From positions 121,454 to 185,453 of the forward strand of contig NZ_JAKRRY010000004.1 of the NCBI RefSeq assembly GCF_026191675.1: 64,000 nt of DNA, written 5' to 3'. A program made the translations under genes and the position numbers. A model generated the notes under the pieces. It was not told the origin of the DNA. It worked only from the letters and a program-made list of their open reading frames with translations, and searched no databases. Positions 1-9,476 of this stretch are shown here, piece by piece; within the stretch, counting starts at the first letter, position 1, and every line of letters begins with the position of its first letter. The DNA comes from Vibrio qingdaonensis (GTDB taxonomy: Bacteria > Pseudomonadota > Gammaproteobacteria > Enterobacterales > Vibrionaceae).

Positions 1-80
1 ACCGATACGGTACCCGTCTTTCCCTACAAACCTATGCCCTACAAATCGGTGGTATTAGGATAATAAAAAAGGAATCTAAG

Positions 81-1274
81 ATGTCTTCTGCATTCTACCA
101 ACAAATCCAAGATCAAATTGAAGAAGTAAAAGTGGAAGGACTGTATAAGTCTGAACGAATCATCACTTCTCAACAAAAAGCAGCAGTAAAAATCGCTTCA
201 GGCGAAGAAGTACTTAACTTCTGTGCTAACAACTATTTAGGTCTTGCTAATCACCCTGAGCTTATTAAAGCTGGTCAAGTTGGTATGGATGAGCACGGCT
301 TTGGTATGGCGTCTGTACGTTTTATTTGTGGTACTCAAGATATCCATAAAGAACTCGAGCAGAAACTGTCTACTTTCCTAGGCAAAGAAGACACGATTCT
401 TTACACGTCATGTTTTGATGCAAACACGGGTTTGTTCGAAACTATTTTAGGTAAAGAAGATGCGATTATTTCAGATGCATTGAACCATGCTTCAATCATC
501 GATGGCGTACGTTTGTGTAAAGCCATGCGCTTCCGTTATGCAAATAACAACATGGATGAGCTTGAGCAGCAATTGATTGCCGCTAAAGAAGCCGGTGCTC
601 GTCATACGCTTATCGTCACTGACGGCGTATTCTCAATGGACGGCGTAGTAGCGAATCTTCCTGCTATTTGTGATTTAGCGGATAAGTATGGCGCACTAGT
701 GATGGTTGATGACTCTCACGCGGTTGGCTTCATGGGCCAATCTGGTGCGGGTACGCATGAGTATCATGATGTGGTTGACCGTATCGACATCATTACCGGT
801 ACGCTAGGTAAAGCGATGGGTGGCGCATCAGGCGGTTACACATCTGGTAAGAAAGAAGTCATTGACTGGTTACGCCAGCGTTCTCGCCCGTACTTGTTCT
901 CTAACTCTGTGGCACCAGCAATTGTTAATGCATCGATCCGCGTTCTAGACTTACTAGAAGAAAGTGGTGATTTGCGTGACCATTTATGGGCGAACGCGGC
1001 GCACTTCCGCACACGTATGGAAGGCGCAGGCTTCACTATGGGCGGAGCAGATCACGCGATTATCCCAATCATGTTAGGCGACGCTAAAGTGGCGGCAGAA
1101 TTTGCAGAGCGCGCACTTGAAAAGGGCATTTATGTCGTTGGGTTCTCTTTCCCTGTCGTACCGAAAGGGCAAGCTCGCATCCGTACTCAAATGTCTGCAG
1201 CGCACTCGCGTGAGCAACTTGATCGCGCAATTGATGCGTTTATTGAAGTTGGTAAAGACATGGCAATCATTTAA
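81..1274 (+). CDS. kbl: glycine C-acetyltransferase (2-amino-3-ketobutyrate CoA ligase)
   Basis: PLP-dependent enzyme of the alpha-oxoamine synthase family. It cleaves 2-amino-3-ketobutyrate, the product of Tdh, with CoA to glycine and acetyl-CoA in the cytoplasm. The 397-residue length is the family norm. The sequence runs through the fold-type I landmarks: [11 protein letters not shown] near residue 47, [11 protein letters not shown] near 132, the VDDSHAVGF aspartate/histidine motif near 209, and the PLP-lysine region [10 protein letters not shown] near 238. The ATG at 81 has a good ribosome site (AAGGA, 8 nt upstream). Gene order kbl-tdh matches the classical threonine-degradation operon. 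Upstream sequence is cut by the window edge, so its promoter cannot be judged. Confidence 0.97.
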   Translation: MSSAFYQQIQDQIEEVKVEGLYKSERIITSQQKAAVKIASGEEVLNFCANNYLGLANHPELIKAGQVGMDEHGFGMASVRFICGTQDIHKELEQKLSTFLGKEDTILYTSCFDANTGLFETILGKEDAIISDALNHASIIDGVRLCKAMRFRYANNNMDELEQQLIAAKEAGARHTLIVTDGVFSMDGVVANLPAICDLADKYGALVMVDDSHAVGFMGQSGAGTHEYHDVVDRIDIITGTLGKAMGGASGGYTSGKKEVIDWLRQRSRPYLFSNSVAPAIVNASIRVLDLLEESGDLRDHLWANAAHFRTRMEGAGFTMGGADHAIIPIMLGDAKVAAEFAERALEKGIYVVGFSFPVVPKGQARIRTQMSAAHSREQLDRAIDAFIEVGKDMAII

Positions 1275-1317
1275 TTCTTGCCAACAACTAAGCAAGTATT
1301 TAATTGAATGAGTCAAC

Positions 1318-1345
1318 GAACGAGCGTTAATTATAGCGCTCGTTC
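1318..1345. other. intercistronic hairpin between kbl and tdh
   Basis: A 9-bp perfect inverted repeat (GAACGAGCG / CGCTCGTTC) with a 10-nt AT-rich loop lies between kbl and tdh. It has no U-tract, so it is more likely an mRNA processing or stability element inside the operon than a full terminator. Inference from sequence only. Confidence 0.45.
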
Positions 1346-1402
1346 AACATTAGAATTGTATTTTTACTTGCTGTATCGCAAGTGGGAATTATAGGTAACA
1401 AC

Positions 1403-2434
1403 ATGAAAATTAAAGCACTCTCAAAACTAAAGCCAGAAGAAGGCATCTGGATGACCGAGGTTGAAAAGCCTGAAATGGGTCATAATGATCTTCTTATCCG
1501 CATCAAGAAAACTGCTATTTGTGGTACTGATGTTCACATCTACAATTGGGATGAATGGTCTCAAAACACGATTCCTGTTCCTATGGTAGTCGGGCACGAG
1601 TACGTGGGCGAAGTTGTGGGTATTGGTCAGGAAGTTCGTGGCTTTGAGATTGGTGATCGTGTTTCTGGTGAGGGTCATATTACCTGTGGTCACTGTCGTA
1701 ACTGTCGTGGTGGTCGTACTCACCTATGTCGCAATACAACAGGCGTTGGTGTAAACCGAACGGGTGCATTTTCAGAGTACCTTGTGATCCCAGCGTTTAA
1801 CGCGTTTAAAATTCCAGCAGGCATCTCTGACGATCTTGCGTCTATTTTTGACCCGTTTGGTAATGCTGTTCACACCGCATTATCTTTTGACCTTGTGGGT
1901 GAAGACGTCCTGATTACTGGTGCTGGCCCAATTGGTATCATGGCAGCCGCTGTTGCGAAGCACGTTGGTGCACGCCACGTTGTTATTACTGATGTTAACG
2001 AGTACCGCCTAGAGCTTGCTAAAAAAATGGGCGTGACCCGCGCGGTTAACGTAATGGAAGAGAAGCTTGAAGATGTCATGAGCGAACTTGGCATGACGGA
2101 AGGCTTTGATGTGGGCCTTGAAATGTCGGGTAACCCATCAGCATTTAACAGCATGTTGGTTAACATGAACCACGGTGGCAAAATTTCTCTGCTAGGTATT
2201 CCACCATCGGATATGGCGGTAGACTGGAACCAAGTTATTTTCAAAGGCTTGGTAATTAAGGGCATCTACGGTCGTGAAATGTTTGAAACGTGGTACAAGA
2301 TGGCTTCTTTGATTCAATCAGGTCTAGATCTAACACCAATCATTACTCACCACTACAAAGTGGACGACTTCCAGAAAGGCTTCGACATGATGCGATCTGG
2401 TATGTCTGGTAAGGTGATTTTAGACTGGGAGTAG
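1403..2434 (+). CDS. tdh: L-threonine 3-dehydrogenase
   Basis: Zinc-dependent medium-chain dehydrogenase that oxidises L-threonine to 2-amino-3-ketobutyrate with NAD+, feeding Kbl upstream. The ATG at 1403 gives 343 residues beginning MKIKALSKL, in register with E. coli Tdh. An in-frame GTG at 1382 would add seven unlikely residues. Visible landmarks are the catalytic-zinc motif AICGTDVH and [10 protein letters not shown], the structural-zinc cysteine cluster [15 protein letters not shown], and the nucleotide-binding GAGPIG. The 3' end of the gene is the apparent target of the adjacent island: diverged copies of its last 44 codons recur at 2569 and 27328. The gene itself looks intact. Confidence 0.97.
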   Translation: MKIKALSKLKPEEGIWMTEVEKPEMGHNDLLIRIKKTAICGTDVHIYNWDEWSQNTIPVPMVVGHEYVGEVVGIGQEVRGFEIGDRVSGEGHITCGHCRNCRGGRTHLCRNTTGVGVNRTGAFSEYLVIPAFNAFKIPAGISDDLASIFDPFGNAVHTALSFDLVGEDVLITGAGPIGIMAAAVAKHVGARHVVITDVNEYRLELAKKMGVTRAVNVMEEKLEDVMSELGMTEGFDVGLEMSGNPSAFNSMLVNMNHGGKISLLGIPPSDMAVDWNQVIFKGLVIKGIYGREMFETWYKMASLIQSGLDLTPIITHHYKVDDFQKGFDMMRSGMSGKVILDWE

Positions 2435-2460
2435 GTTACTACCGGTTTTGAATATCAGAA

Positions 2461-2488
2461 GGCAACAGGTAAAACTGTTGCCTTTTTT
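2461..2488 (+). terminator. intrinsic terminator of kbl-tdh
   Basis: GGCAACAG, 6-nt loop, CTGTTGCC, then a run of T: an 8-bp stem with U-tract, 26 nt after the tdh stop codon. Confidence 0.9.
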
Positions 2489-2568
2489 ATCGCCATTCTG
2501 TAGCCATTTTTAATTGGTAATAAATTTAATCTATTGATATTTAATGGTTATTTTTGTTTTTGTATATA

Positions 2569-2703
2569 GTGGCAAGTTTGATTCAGTCAGGGTTAGACCT
2601 GTCACCAATCATTACTCATCACTTTAAAATTGATGATTTCCAAGCAGGCTTCGATGCTATGCGTAGTGGGCTTTCTGGCAAGGTTATTCTTGATTGGGAA
2701 TAG
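2569..2703 (+). pseudogene. duplicated 3' end of tdh, left attachment region of the island
   Basis: These 135 bases read in frame as the last 44 residues of a threonine dehydrogenase plus a stop ([13 protein letters not shown] ... GKVILDWE), clearly homologous to but diverged in DNA from the tdh end at 2303-2434. There is no 5' part of a gene. It lies immediately before the integrase. Integrative elements that target a gene's 3' end often carry a copy that restores the gene, and that is the simplest reading. The third copy at 27328 shares the string from GGCTTTCTGGCAAGG through GGGAATAGATAAA with one substitution, so the crossover core probably lies there. Confidence 0.85.
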
Positions 2704-2725
2704 ATAAACTCAGGCTCTAAATAGT

Positions 2726-2756
2726 AAAAGGCGACAGTGAAAACTGTCGCCTTTTT
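2726..2756. terminator. terminator carried with the tdh copy
   Basis: AAAAGGCGACAG, loop TGAAAA, CTGTCGCCTTTTT: a 12-bp stem with T-run on the plus strand and A-run on the other, so it may end transcription from both the tdh copy and the convergent integrase gene. A decayed copy lies at 27462-27490. Confidence 0.8.
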
Positions 2757-2814
2757 GACTAATAAAACCGCTAAATAACGGTCGATTACAGTGTGTGTCG
2801 CCATTTTGTCGCCA

Positions 2815-3852
2815 TTAATTTTCTAATGGGTTGAGGTGTACCGCTTGTATCAAATGTTCTGGTGCAAAATGGGAATACGCCATTGTTTGCTCAATTTTAG
2901 TGTGTCCAAGAATACGCTGTAACACCAAAATATCCCCTTTGTTCATCATAAAATGCGAAGCAAAAGTATGCCGTAAAACATGCGTCGCTTGTCCACTCGG
3001 AACGTGGCCAGGTAGAGCCCTTTTAATGTAGCGCCAGGCATCCTTGTAAGTAGTGTTGAAAATTTCATGGTTGCTCACCGCGATCTCTAAGATCTCTTGA
3101 TATAAAGCAGGTGAGATGGGCACACTTCGATTTCTCTTACCTTTTGTCTCGGTGTAAGTCAGTTTAAATTCAGCTACCTGTGAACGGGTAAGAGTTAGAG
3201 CTTCACTTATACGGGCACCGGTGGCTAAGCAAATCTTAGAGATTACAATGAGCTGTGGAATTGAGACTGTAATGACTCGATTGCAATTTTTCAGGTTAAC
3301 TAAGAACTCTTCAATTTGTGGCTTGGTTAGATATGCTAGGTTCTTCTCACTTGTTTTGATTGTTTCGATAGCTTCAAGTGGATTGGGGTATTTCCATTGA
3401 TTGTACTTAATTAGTTTCTTGAACATTCCCTTTAGATAAATCAATTCCGTGTTATGTGTTGTTGGTGAAATCTTAATAGATTTATTTTTGCCACGGTAGG
3501 GTATTCGCGCTGCACGATAGTCTAAGTAGTCTCGTTCTTTAAAGTGGGAGGCAATTGGATTTCCTAATTCTTCAATTGTCTTGGCTATTAGATCCCGAGC
3601 TTGTTTACCCGATTTCAACGTATGACCGTGTATGGTCCACCAAGTGTCTAACAGTTCGCTCATTCTACGGTGATCGGGTTTACTTCCCATCCATGGCTTA
3701 TCGTCAATCTCCTTCATAGTGTGAAGCTCAAAAGCCTTTGCTTCGCCCTTAGTCGTAAACTTTTTACGAACACGCTTCCCCGTTCGCCCATTCGGGTAAC
3801 ATTCGCAGAGCCAAGATTTAGTAGAACCATCTTTTAAATTGCGGATAGACAT
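2815..3852 (-). CDS. tyrosine recombinase (P2/186-like phage integrase)
   Basis: Site-specific recombinase expected to integrate and excise the island at the tdh 3' end. From the ATG at 3852 it has 345 residues starting MSIRNLKDGSTK. A longer frame to 3936 adds a hydrophobic, non-homologous lead and is rejected. The N-terminal arm-binding part (CECYPNGRTGKRVRKKF, KGEAKAFE) is typical of P2/186-type integrases. The catalytic set is visible: Arg in ATGARISEALTL, Lys in the KGKRNRSVPI turn, the HVLRHTFASHF box, LGHTKIEQTMAYSHF with the final His and the nucleophilic Tyr. It sits 112 bp from the tdh copy and points towards it, the usual placement next to att. A relic of its last ~45 codons recurs at 27508. 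Confidence 0.93.
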   Translation of the reverse strand: MSIRNLKDGSTKSWLCECYPNGRTGKRVRKKFTTKGEAKAFELHTMKEIDDKPWMGSKPDHRRMSELLDTWWTIHGHTLKSGKQARDLIAKTIEELGNPIASHFKERDYLDYRAARIPYRGKNKSIKISPTTHNTELIYLKGMFKKLIKYNQWKYPNPLEAIETIKTSEKNLAYLTKPQIEEFLVNLKNCNRVITVSIPQLIVISKICLATGARISEALTLTRSQVAEFKLTYTETKGKRNRSVPISPALYQEILEIAVSNHEIFNTTYKDAWRYIKRALPGHVPSGQATHVLRHTFASHFMMNKGDILVLQRILGHTKIEQTMAYSHFAPEHLIQAVHLNPLEN

Positions 3853-3985
3853 AATAAAGCCTAAAATTACTGTATATAAAAACAGTATAATTGGGGCTAG
3901 AACGTAGAACAATGTTTTATATCGGACAAAAAGCACAGGTTAGGCTCCTATCTCAAAGTGCTAAGAAAGCTAATAGGTTATTGCT

Positions 3986-4366
3986 ATGTATCAATCAATT
4001 CATGTGACTGCTGGATACAGTCACTTCAAAATTAACAGTGATGGTCCAATTGGGGTAAGTAAGAAGAACCAAGGGATGATTGATGCAGTTTTGAAGCTAG
4101 GTAACCGTTTTACTGCGCCATTTGGTGGGTTTATAGAAGCAGAGAACGTGATCGGTTTGAAATGGGTGAAGCTAGTTGATATTAAATATCTGTGCACCGA
4201 TGAGGAAGCCGAAACTATCGAGTACGTGATACAAAAAGACCACTATGTAGTGGGGACGTATCAAGACCGGAAGTTGTATATTTTATTGTTTGGTGGAGAG
4301 CCAAAACACCATCAGATTAAAGGTCTTGAACAAGATGGGAAAAACAATGTGTTTGGGTTGTTTTAA
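3986..4366 (+). CDS. hypothetical protein of 126 residues
   Basis: No family recognised. A complete frame with ATG start, divergent from the integrase (133 bp apart), soluble, without signal peptide or membrane segment. The central part is beta-rich (LKWVKLVDIKYL, KDHYVVGTYQDRKLYILLFGG), suggesting a small beta-fold. Position between int and the defence-like cargo suggests either a small element gene or the first cargo gene. Codon use matches its surroundings. Confidence 0.6.
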   Translation: MYQSIHVTAGYSHFKINSDGPIGVSKKNQGMIDAVLKLGNRFTAPFGGFIEAENVIGLKWVKLVDIKYLCTDEEAETIEYVIQKDHYVVGTYQDRKLYILLFGGEPKHHQIKGLEQDGKNNVFGLF

Positions 4367-4450
4367 TGTAGAGGTGATAATTTATAAATCAGTTAGACCA
4401 GAAACTTACAGTCCGTACTGTCGGCTTGATCTTCTAAATTAGCAAGTTGG

Positions 4451-4484
4451 CTAGCTCATTTTTGCCCCAAACTTGTTTAGAGTA
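4451..4484 (+). repeat. recurring cargo-border motif, copy 1
   Basis: CTAGCTCATTTTTGCCCCAA followed by ACTTGTTTAGAG. The pattern CTCA-n-TTTGCCCCAAA-n-TTAG recurs at 6869, 6929, 7274 and 9433, always between cargo genes of the island and nowhere else noticed. Confidence 0.6.
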
Positions 4485-4681
4485 ATTGCTCGTAACATTT
4501 ATTTTGTAATCTGTTTGCTCTAATTTTTCTCACGCATACTTATGTACTTGGTTGTGCATGTTACTATGTTGAGCTGCTTAGTTCTGGATATGCATATCCA
4601 GTCACTGAACTTTTTATCGAAAACTTGATAATTGCTTTAATGAGATATTAAAGCTCTTATACTCCTTATTTTGTGTGATAT
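4485..4681. other. leader of the KAP NTPase gene
   Basis: AT-rich non-coding stretch before the 4682 gene. It contains a short inverted repeat (GGATATGCATATCC around 4586) that could be a regulator site. No clear promoter hexamers or ribosome site were identified. Confidence 0.3.
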
Positions 4682-6808
4682 ATGACTAGTTATAACAATG
4701 ACCAACCTATTGCGTCTGAATGCGAAGATAAACTAAATAGACAACATTTTGCAAAAGAAATAGCTAGCCTTTTAGTTCTTGAAGCCGATGCTCCATGTTT
4801 GACGGTTTCTCTGGAAGGGAAGTGGGGACAAGGAAAGACCTCAATATTGAACATGGTGCAGGAAGTCTTTAGTCAAATGGATTTTCCCCCTGTTTTAGTT
4901 CAATACAACGCTTGGGCGAACGGTCAATCCGAGTCGTTACTTCAGGATTTTTTAATTCAGTTTACTTCTCAATTGGGCCTTGCAGATCATGCAGAAGAAG
5001 GAAAGCGAGTAGCTGAAGAACTTCTTTCTTATTCTAAGTTGTTTAGCGTAGCTAAATTGGTTCCTGGTGTGGAGCCGTGGGGCAGTTTAGTCGAAAACGT
5101 ATTCAAGGGTGTCGGAGATGCAACACAATCGCTTAGTGACTTAAAGGAATTAGATATTGCAGGTAAAAAGGCACGAGTAGAAGAAAGCTTAAGAAAAATT
5201 GATAGGCCAATCGTGGTCATTATCGATGACATAGATCGTTTAACTCCTAAGGAGTGCTTTCAAGTTCTTCGTCTGGTAAAAGCTGTGGCTGACTTTCCTA
5301 GAACAGCGTTCATTTTAGCATTTGAACCTAATTACCTAGAGTCGGTATTGGCTTCTAATAATATCGACAATGCAAATGAGTATATAGACAAGATTGTGCA
5401 GTTGAGGATTCCACTACCAACAATCACAAGTAAAGATCTAGATGCGCTTGTAGATAGACATTTTGATATGATGGGAGATAACTTCTCTCTTGCCCACTAC
5501 CAAGACGAACAGAATCGATTAGCATATATTTATCAACGATATCTACGATACATAATCACCAGCCCGCGTGACGTTAAGAGAGTGTTTAACCACTTTAAAT
5601 TCGTCTACAACCTTGTTCAAAATCAAGTGTGTGTCACTGATCTCTTTGTTTTATCAGTTGTCGCAACAAAAGCCCACAAGATATATAGCCATATAAAGTC
5701 AAATCCAGCTCTGTATGCAGGTAAACGCAACTCTGGCTATTTTGATTATGGGTCACTTGACAAGGAAAAAGCGGCAGACCTTTGTAAGCAGCAACGCCTT
5801 AGTATCTATAATGCACTTTTGATTAATGAAAACAACGTATATGAAGACTTACTGAAGGAAATTTTCCCTTCGCTAGATTCAAAAAGCTACCAAACTTACG
5901 AAGTTTATGACGCTGATGCTTCAGGAAGAGTGGATCATATCAGTAGACTCTCTACAGCGCTCCATATTAGTACACCAAGAGGCTCGGTTTCAGACCAAGA
6001 TGTGGCAACTTTTATTGAAAGCTCTGGTCAACGTATTGATATTCTTGAAAGCGCAATCTCCAATGGAGCTATCAAAAGGTTTCTTGAGTTATTCGAAATG
6101 TTTTTGGACAGAAGAAAGTTTAATGATGATGAACTTCTCCTATTAATTCGAGTTATTGTGGACACATTGTTGTCAGAAGATCTACTTGATGGGTTTGGTA
6201 TTTTACACTCAGGGCTATTTGCTGAGAGCAATCTTTACGGCAATATCTGTAGGTTACTCAACCGAACTTTACGCGAATCAGAGAACAGAGAAGCTTTTGT
6301 TTGCTCAGTCATGCAAGAGTGTGTTCTGTTACCGTTTGTAGCTAGTTCAATCGTTCTGCTTAAAGCTCAATATAATGAAAGAAATTATGAACCTCCTTGG
6401 CTAGATGAAGAAACAATTAACAAAATGATTAAAGAATATATTCCTAAAGCTCGCGCAGTTTTACTTGATGATGTATTTCAATCAAAAGCTTTGGAATATC
6501 AAGTAATTAAACCATTGTGGCGTTATGATGAGGATGCAGCACTAAGTATTATTAAGGAAATAGGCCAAGACAATGTCTTCAGAGTTGGCTGGTTCCTTTT
6601 AGGGCAGATTGGTTCAGATAGTGTGAAAGGCCATTATCTCTCGGTAAATCTAGATAAAGCATGTAGTGTACTCAACTTAGATAGGCTCAAAAAAGAATCT
6701 CAGACTGTGAAAGAAAGTGAATTGTCTCGAGAAGATATCGTCATTGCACGTTCAATTGTTGATGGAAAAGCACACTACTTAGCTGACGGTGAGGTAGTTA
6801 TAGATTAG
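4682..6808 (+). CDS. KAP-family P-loop NTPase, probable phage-defence cargo
   Basis: A 708-residue KAP NTPase. Walker A is GKWGQGKTS (residues 46-54), the family-typical YNAWANGQSE follows near 75, and Walker B is VVIIDDIDRL (178-187), followed by the KAP sensor region FPRTAFILAFEPNYLE (205-220). Beyond ~residue 300 is a long alpha-helical region without recognisable domains. KAP proteins often associate with membranes and include the plasmid phage-exclusion protein PifA. No strong transmembrane segment is obvious here. It stands alone on the plus strand in the integrase-repressor interval, a usual place for defence cargo in P2-like elements. Function as defence is inference from family and position. 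Confidence 0.85.
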   Translation: MTSYNNDQPIASECEDKLNRQHFAKEIASLLVLEADAPCLTVSLEGKWGQGKTSILNMVQEVFSQMDFPPVLVQYNAWANGQSESLLQDFLIQFTSQLGLADHAEEGKRVAEELLSYSKLFSVAKLVPGVEPWGSLVENVFKGVGDATQSLSDLKELDIAGKKARVEESLRKIDRPIVVIIDDIDRLTPKECFQVLRLVKAVADFPRTAFILAFEPNYLESVLASNNIDNANEYIDKIVQLRIPLPTITSKDLDALVDRHFDMMGDNFSLAHYQDEQNRLAYIYQRYLRYIITSPRDVKRVFNHFKFVYNLVQNQVCVTDLFVLSVVATKAHKIYSHIKSNPALYAGKRNSGYFDYGSLDKEKAADLCKQQRLSIYNALLINENNVYEDLLKEIFPSLDSKSYQTYEVYDADASGRVDHISRLSTALHISTPRGSVSDQDVATFIESSGQRIDILESAISNGAIKRFLELFEMFLDRRKFNDDELLLLIRVIVDTLLSEDLLDGFGILHSGLFAESNLYGNICRLLNRTLRESENREAFVCSVMQECVLLPFVASSIVLLKAQYNERNYEPPWLDEETINKMIKEYIPKARAVLLDDVFQSKALEYQVIKPLWRYDEDAALSIIKEIGQDNVFRVGWFLLGQIGSDSVKGHYLSVNLDKACSVLNLDRLKKESQTVKESELSREDIVIARSIVDGKAHYLADGEVVID

Positions 6809-6868
6809 CTACACAAGAGTTCAAGATCTCACTTCCCTCATCTTAACCAACCGAGCTAGAGCTTCTAA

Positions 6869-6900
6869 TCTAGCTCATTTTTGTCCAAAATGTCTGAATC
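6869..6900 (+). repeat. recurring cargo-border motif, copy 2
   Basis: TCTAGCTCATTTTTGTCCAA and following bases, 60 bp after the KAP gene stop. Its first half matches copy 1 closely (TAGCTCATTTTTG). Confidence 0.55.
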
Positions 6901-6928
6901 TGAATCTGAATCTTAATATTTGTCATTC

Positions 6929-6960
6929 TCTAACTCGAAAATGCCCCAAAGTTACTTAGG
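6929..6960 (+). repeat. recurring cargo-border motif, copy 3
   Basis: TCTAACTCGAAAATGCCCCA then AAGTTACTTAGG, upstream of the small membrane protein gene. Two copies in a row (2 and 3) frame a 28-bp AT-rich spacer with GAATCT repeats. Confidence 0.55.
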
Positions 6961-7069
6961 GTATGTACTCTTCACTAAACGAGAATGATCATATTGACCA
7001 ACATTTTCTAATGTAAGATGCTGAAGTTGGTTTTGGGTGCTTGTAATATTGACGTCGGGTAGTGGCATA

Positions 7070-7267
7070 ATGGAAAGTTGGATTAGTGCTGGATTACTGG
7101 CAGGGGCAGAATTTGGAATCTTCTTAGCGGTAATATATACCGTGATGAATTGGAGTGATCGCGATAAGTGGAGAACATTTTTTCTTCTTTGGGGCGCGAC
7201 TACTATTGGAGTCGGAATCGGTGCTACGATAATTTCAGGAATATACATTGCTTTCAAAGCCATGTAG
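7070..7267 (+). CDS. small membrane protein with two helices
   Basis: 65 residues from the ATG at 7070; an in-frame GTG at 7037 would add 11 residues. Two hydrophobic segments are visible: ISAGLLAGAEFGIFLAVIYTV and FFLLWGATTIGVGIGATIIS, separated by a charged loop (NWSDRDKWR). No family recognised. It lies between the KAP NTPase and the OLD nuclease and is flanked by its own copies of the border motif, so it looks like an independent cargo unit. Small membrane proteins are frequent in defence and toxin systems, but nothing in the sequence proves a role. Confidence 0.6.
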   Translation: MESWISAGLLAGAEFGIFLAVIYTVMNWSDRDKWRTFFLLWGATTIGVGIGATIISGIYIAFKAM

Positions 7268-7273
7268 TAGTGC

Positions 7274-7303
7274 ACCAACGCACATTTGCCCCAAAGCTTC
7301 TTA
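7274..7303 (+). repeat. recurring cargo-border motif, copy 4
   Basis: ACCAACGCACATTTGCCCCA then AAGCTTCTTAAG, 7 bp after the small membrane protein stop codon. Confidence 0.55.
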
Positions 7304-7548
7304 AGCTCATAAAACTGAACATCTAGCTACCATTGCGATAGACCAAATTAATCTAATCCATACTTGGGGTCTGTGGACTTGGAGTTTTCTGTACTTTCAC
7401 ACCGAAACTCTCTAACTGTTCACAGTACAGACTAGTATGAATTGAGTTTTACATTGAATACTAGCAACATAAGCAGAGTATAAGTATGAAACATCCGTCT
7501 AATACACGTTAAGTACTTGCCATTATGCATTTACATCAAGGGTGAAAT

Positions 7549-9360
7549 ATGAAGCTTGAAGTTGTCAAATTAAAGAATTTTCGAGGATATGGGGCAGAAG
7601 TAACTATTCCTATAAATGACCTAACAGCGTTCATTGGACGAAATGATGCAGGTAAATCAACAGTTTTCGAAGCATTGGAGATATTCTTTAATAACTCGAT
7701 TGTCAAGTGCGAAAAAGATGACTTAAATATAAATGCAGAAAATAATTTAATAGAAATAACCTGTATTTTTGGTGAACTGCCTGAACAGTTGGTTATAGAT
7801 TCTGCTTTTCCTACATCACTTGCTGAAGAACATCTTCTAAACTCTGATCAAAAGCTTGAAATTAAGAAGGTATATTCAGCTACGGCGGCAAACCCAAAAG
7901 AAAAAACTTACATTATTTGTATGCATCCCACAGTCACTTCTGCAAGCGATCTTTTAACTTTGAAGCGCACAGATCTTAGATCGAGGGCAAACCAGATAGG
8001 CGTTGAGCAGGATGCATACAATGCATCTATTAATGCATCTATAAGGCAGGCGATTAGGGCAAATATTGAAGATTTAGACCTGTCGCATACGGAGTTACTT
8101 GTAGATAAAGAAGATAGTAAAAAAGTTTACGACTCTATTAAAAGCTACTTGCCCTTATATGCTTTATTTCAATCTGATCGACCAAGTAAAGATGATGATA
8201 AAGAAGTCACCGACCCAATGAAGATTGCTGTCCAGCAAGCATTAGCAGAACTGAGTGATGAAATAGAACACATAAAAAATGAAGTTAGGGAAAAAGCGAT
8301 TGAAACAGCGAATAGAACTCTAGCCAAGCTTCATGAAATGTCACCCGACTTAGCAGACGAATTAATACCAGAGTTTAAAACGGAGCCTAAGTTTGATTCT
8401 CAATTTAAGCTATCCATAAAATCTGAGAATGACATTTCCATTAATAAGAGGGGAAGCGGGGTACGAAGATTAATACTTTTAAATTTCTTCCGTGCAGAAG
8501 CTGAACGCAGACGGTCTGTAAACGAAGGCAGTAACATTATATTTGCTTTTGAAGAGCCTGAAACATCACAACACCCTGACCATCAACGAATGCTAATTGA
8601 AGCTTTCATGGAACTATCAAACACTCCAAATAGCCAAGTTATGTTGACAACTCACACTCCGTCTTTAGCAGGACTATTGCCTCTAGAAAGTCTTAGATTT
8701 ATCGAGCGAAATGGTCAAAATAGGACAATCGAAATGGGTTCTGATGAGGTGTTTGCTAAGGTTGCAGACACATTGGGTTTGTTGCCTGATCCTGTTTCTA
8801 AATATGCTAAAGCAATGCTTTTGCTCGAAGGGAAAGGTGACGTAACCTTTGTTGAACATGCCGCAGAAAAACTGAAAGAAGCTGGTCATATTCAATATAC
8901 TTTCGAAGAGAAAAGGTTTGCTCTAGTGCCTATTGGTGGTTGTGGCAACCTGAAGCATTGGAGAACACTACAATTAGCCGAACAATTTGATATACCATAT
9001 TGTGTGCTGTTGGATTCAGATAAGGGTACAAATGAAGAGCAACAAAATTTAGACAAAGTTAGTGAAATGAGAGCTGACGGTATCAAAGCATATACGACCC
9101 GTAAAAGGGAACCTGAAAACTATATTCATTTAGATTGCTTAGCTCTACCTGCGGGAAGTCAGTTTAGCTTTACTGATATGTGTGACGCTAAAGTGATGAT
9201 TGGTAAGAAAAAAGGTACGCGAAAAACCAACGTGTTAGAAGATTATTGGATTAGAATGTCTGCTGAACAAATTAGGGAAATGGAATCATATCAAGAGGAT
9301 GGCGAGCAAAAATTCGAGTTCACAGAGATGTTTAATGACTTTTTAGAGTTAGTAGAATAG
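7549..9360 (+). CDS. OLD-family ATPase with TOPRIM nuclease domain
   Basis: 603 residues. The N-terminal SMC/RecF-like ATPase has Walker A GRNDAGKST (30-38), a signature-like RGSGVRRLIL (301-310), Walker B FAFEEPETSQHP (332-343) and the switch histidine in TTHTPS (369). The C-terminal TOPRIM domain has the catalytic glutamate in LLLEGKGD (E427) and the DxD pair in VLLDSDKG (D489, D491). OLD proteins (overcoming lysogenisation defect) are nucleases of prophage P2 and relatives that act against other phages or RecBCD-deficient hosts. In Gabija the related GajA is followed by a UvrD-like GajB, absent here, so this is a stand-alone OLD. Its presence in a P2-like element is in keeping with the family. 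Start ATG at 7549 follows GGGTGAAAT. Confidence 0.92.
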   Translation: MKLEVVKLKNFRGYGAEVTIPINDLTAFIGRNDAGKSTVFEALEIFFNNSIVKCEKDDLNINAENNLIEITCIFGELPEQLVIDSAFPTSLAEEHLLNSDQKLEIKKVYSATAANPKEKTYIICMHPTVTSASDLLTLKRTDLRSRANQIGVEQDAYNASINASIRQAIRANIEDLDLSHTELLVDKEDSKKVYDSIKSYLPLYALFQSDRPSKDDDKEVTDPMKIAVQQALAELSDEIEHIKNEVREKAIETANRTLAKLHEMSPDLADELIPEFKTEPKFDSQFKLSIKSENDISINKRGSGVRRLILLNFFRAEAERRRSVNEGSNIIFAFEEPETSQHPDHQRMLIEAFMELSNTPNSQVMLTTHTPSLAGLLPLESLRFIERNGQNRTIEMGSDEVFAKVADTLGLLPDPVSKYAKAMLLLEGKGDVTFVEHAAEKLKEAGHIQYTFEEKRFALVPIGGCGNLKHWRTLQLAEQFDIPYCVLLDSDKGTNEEQQNLDKVSEMRADGIKAYTTRKREPENYIHLDCLALPAGSQFSFTDMCDAKVMIGKKKGTRKTNVLEDYWIRMSAEQIREMESYQEDGEQKFEFTEMFNDFLELVE

Positions 9361-9432
9361 GCAGATAGCAGCAAAAACTGAAAGTTATAAGATACTTTTT
9401 CTAATCAACTAAGGTGTGTTAGTACAATTTCA

Positions 9433-9476
9433 CTAACTCACCTTTGTCCAAAAATGTTTCAGAACTACTTAGAGAT
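9433..9476 (+). repeat. recurring cargo-border motif, copy 5
   Basis: CTAACTCACCTTTGTCCAAA then AATGTTTCAGAACTACTTAG, after the OLD gene. It marks the right edge of the cargo block. A small hairpin (CTCCCC-AAGA-GGGGAG, 9547-9562) follows and may help end convergent transcription from the repressor gene. Confidence 0.55.

Noticed and set aside
7549..9360. Gabija defence system
   Set aside because: The OLD/TOPRIM gene looks GajA-like, but no UvrD/GajB helicase follows within the island; the next gene is the phage repressor.
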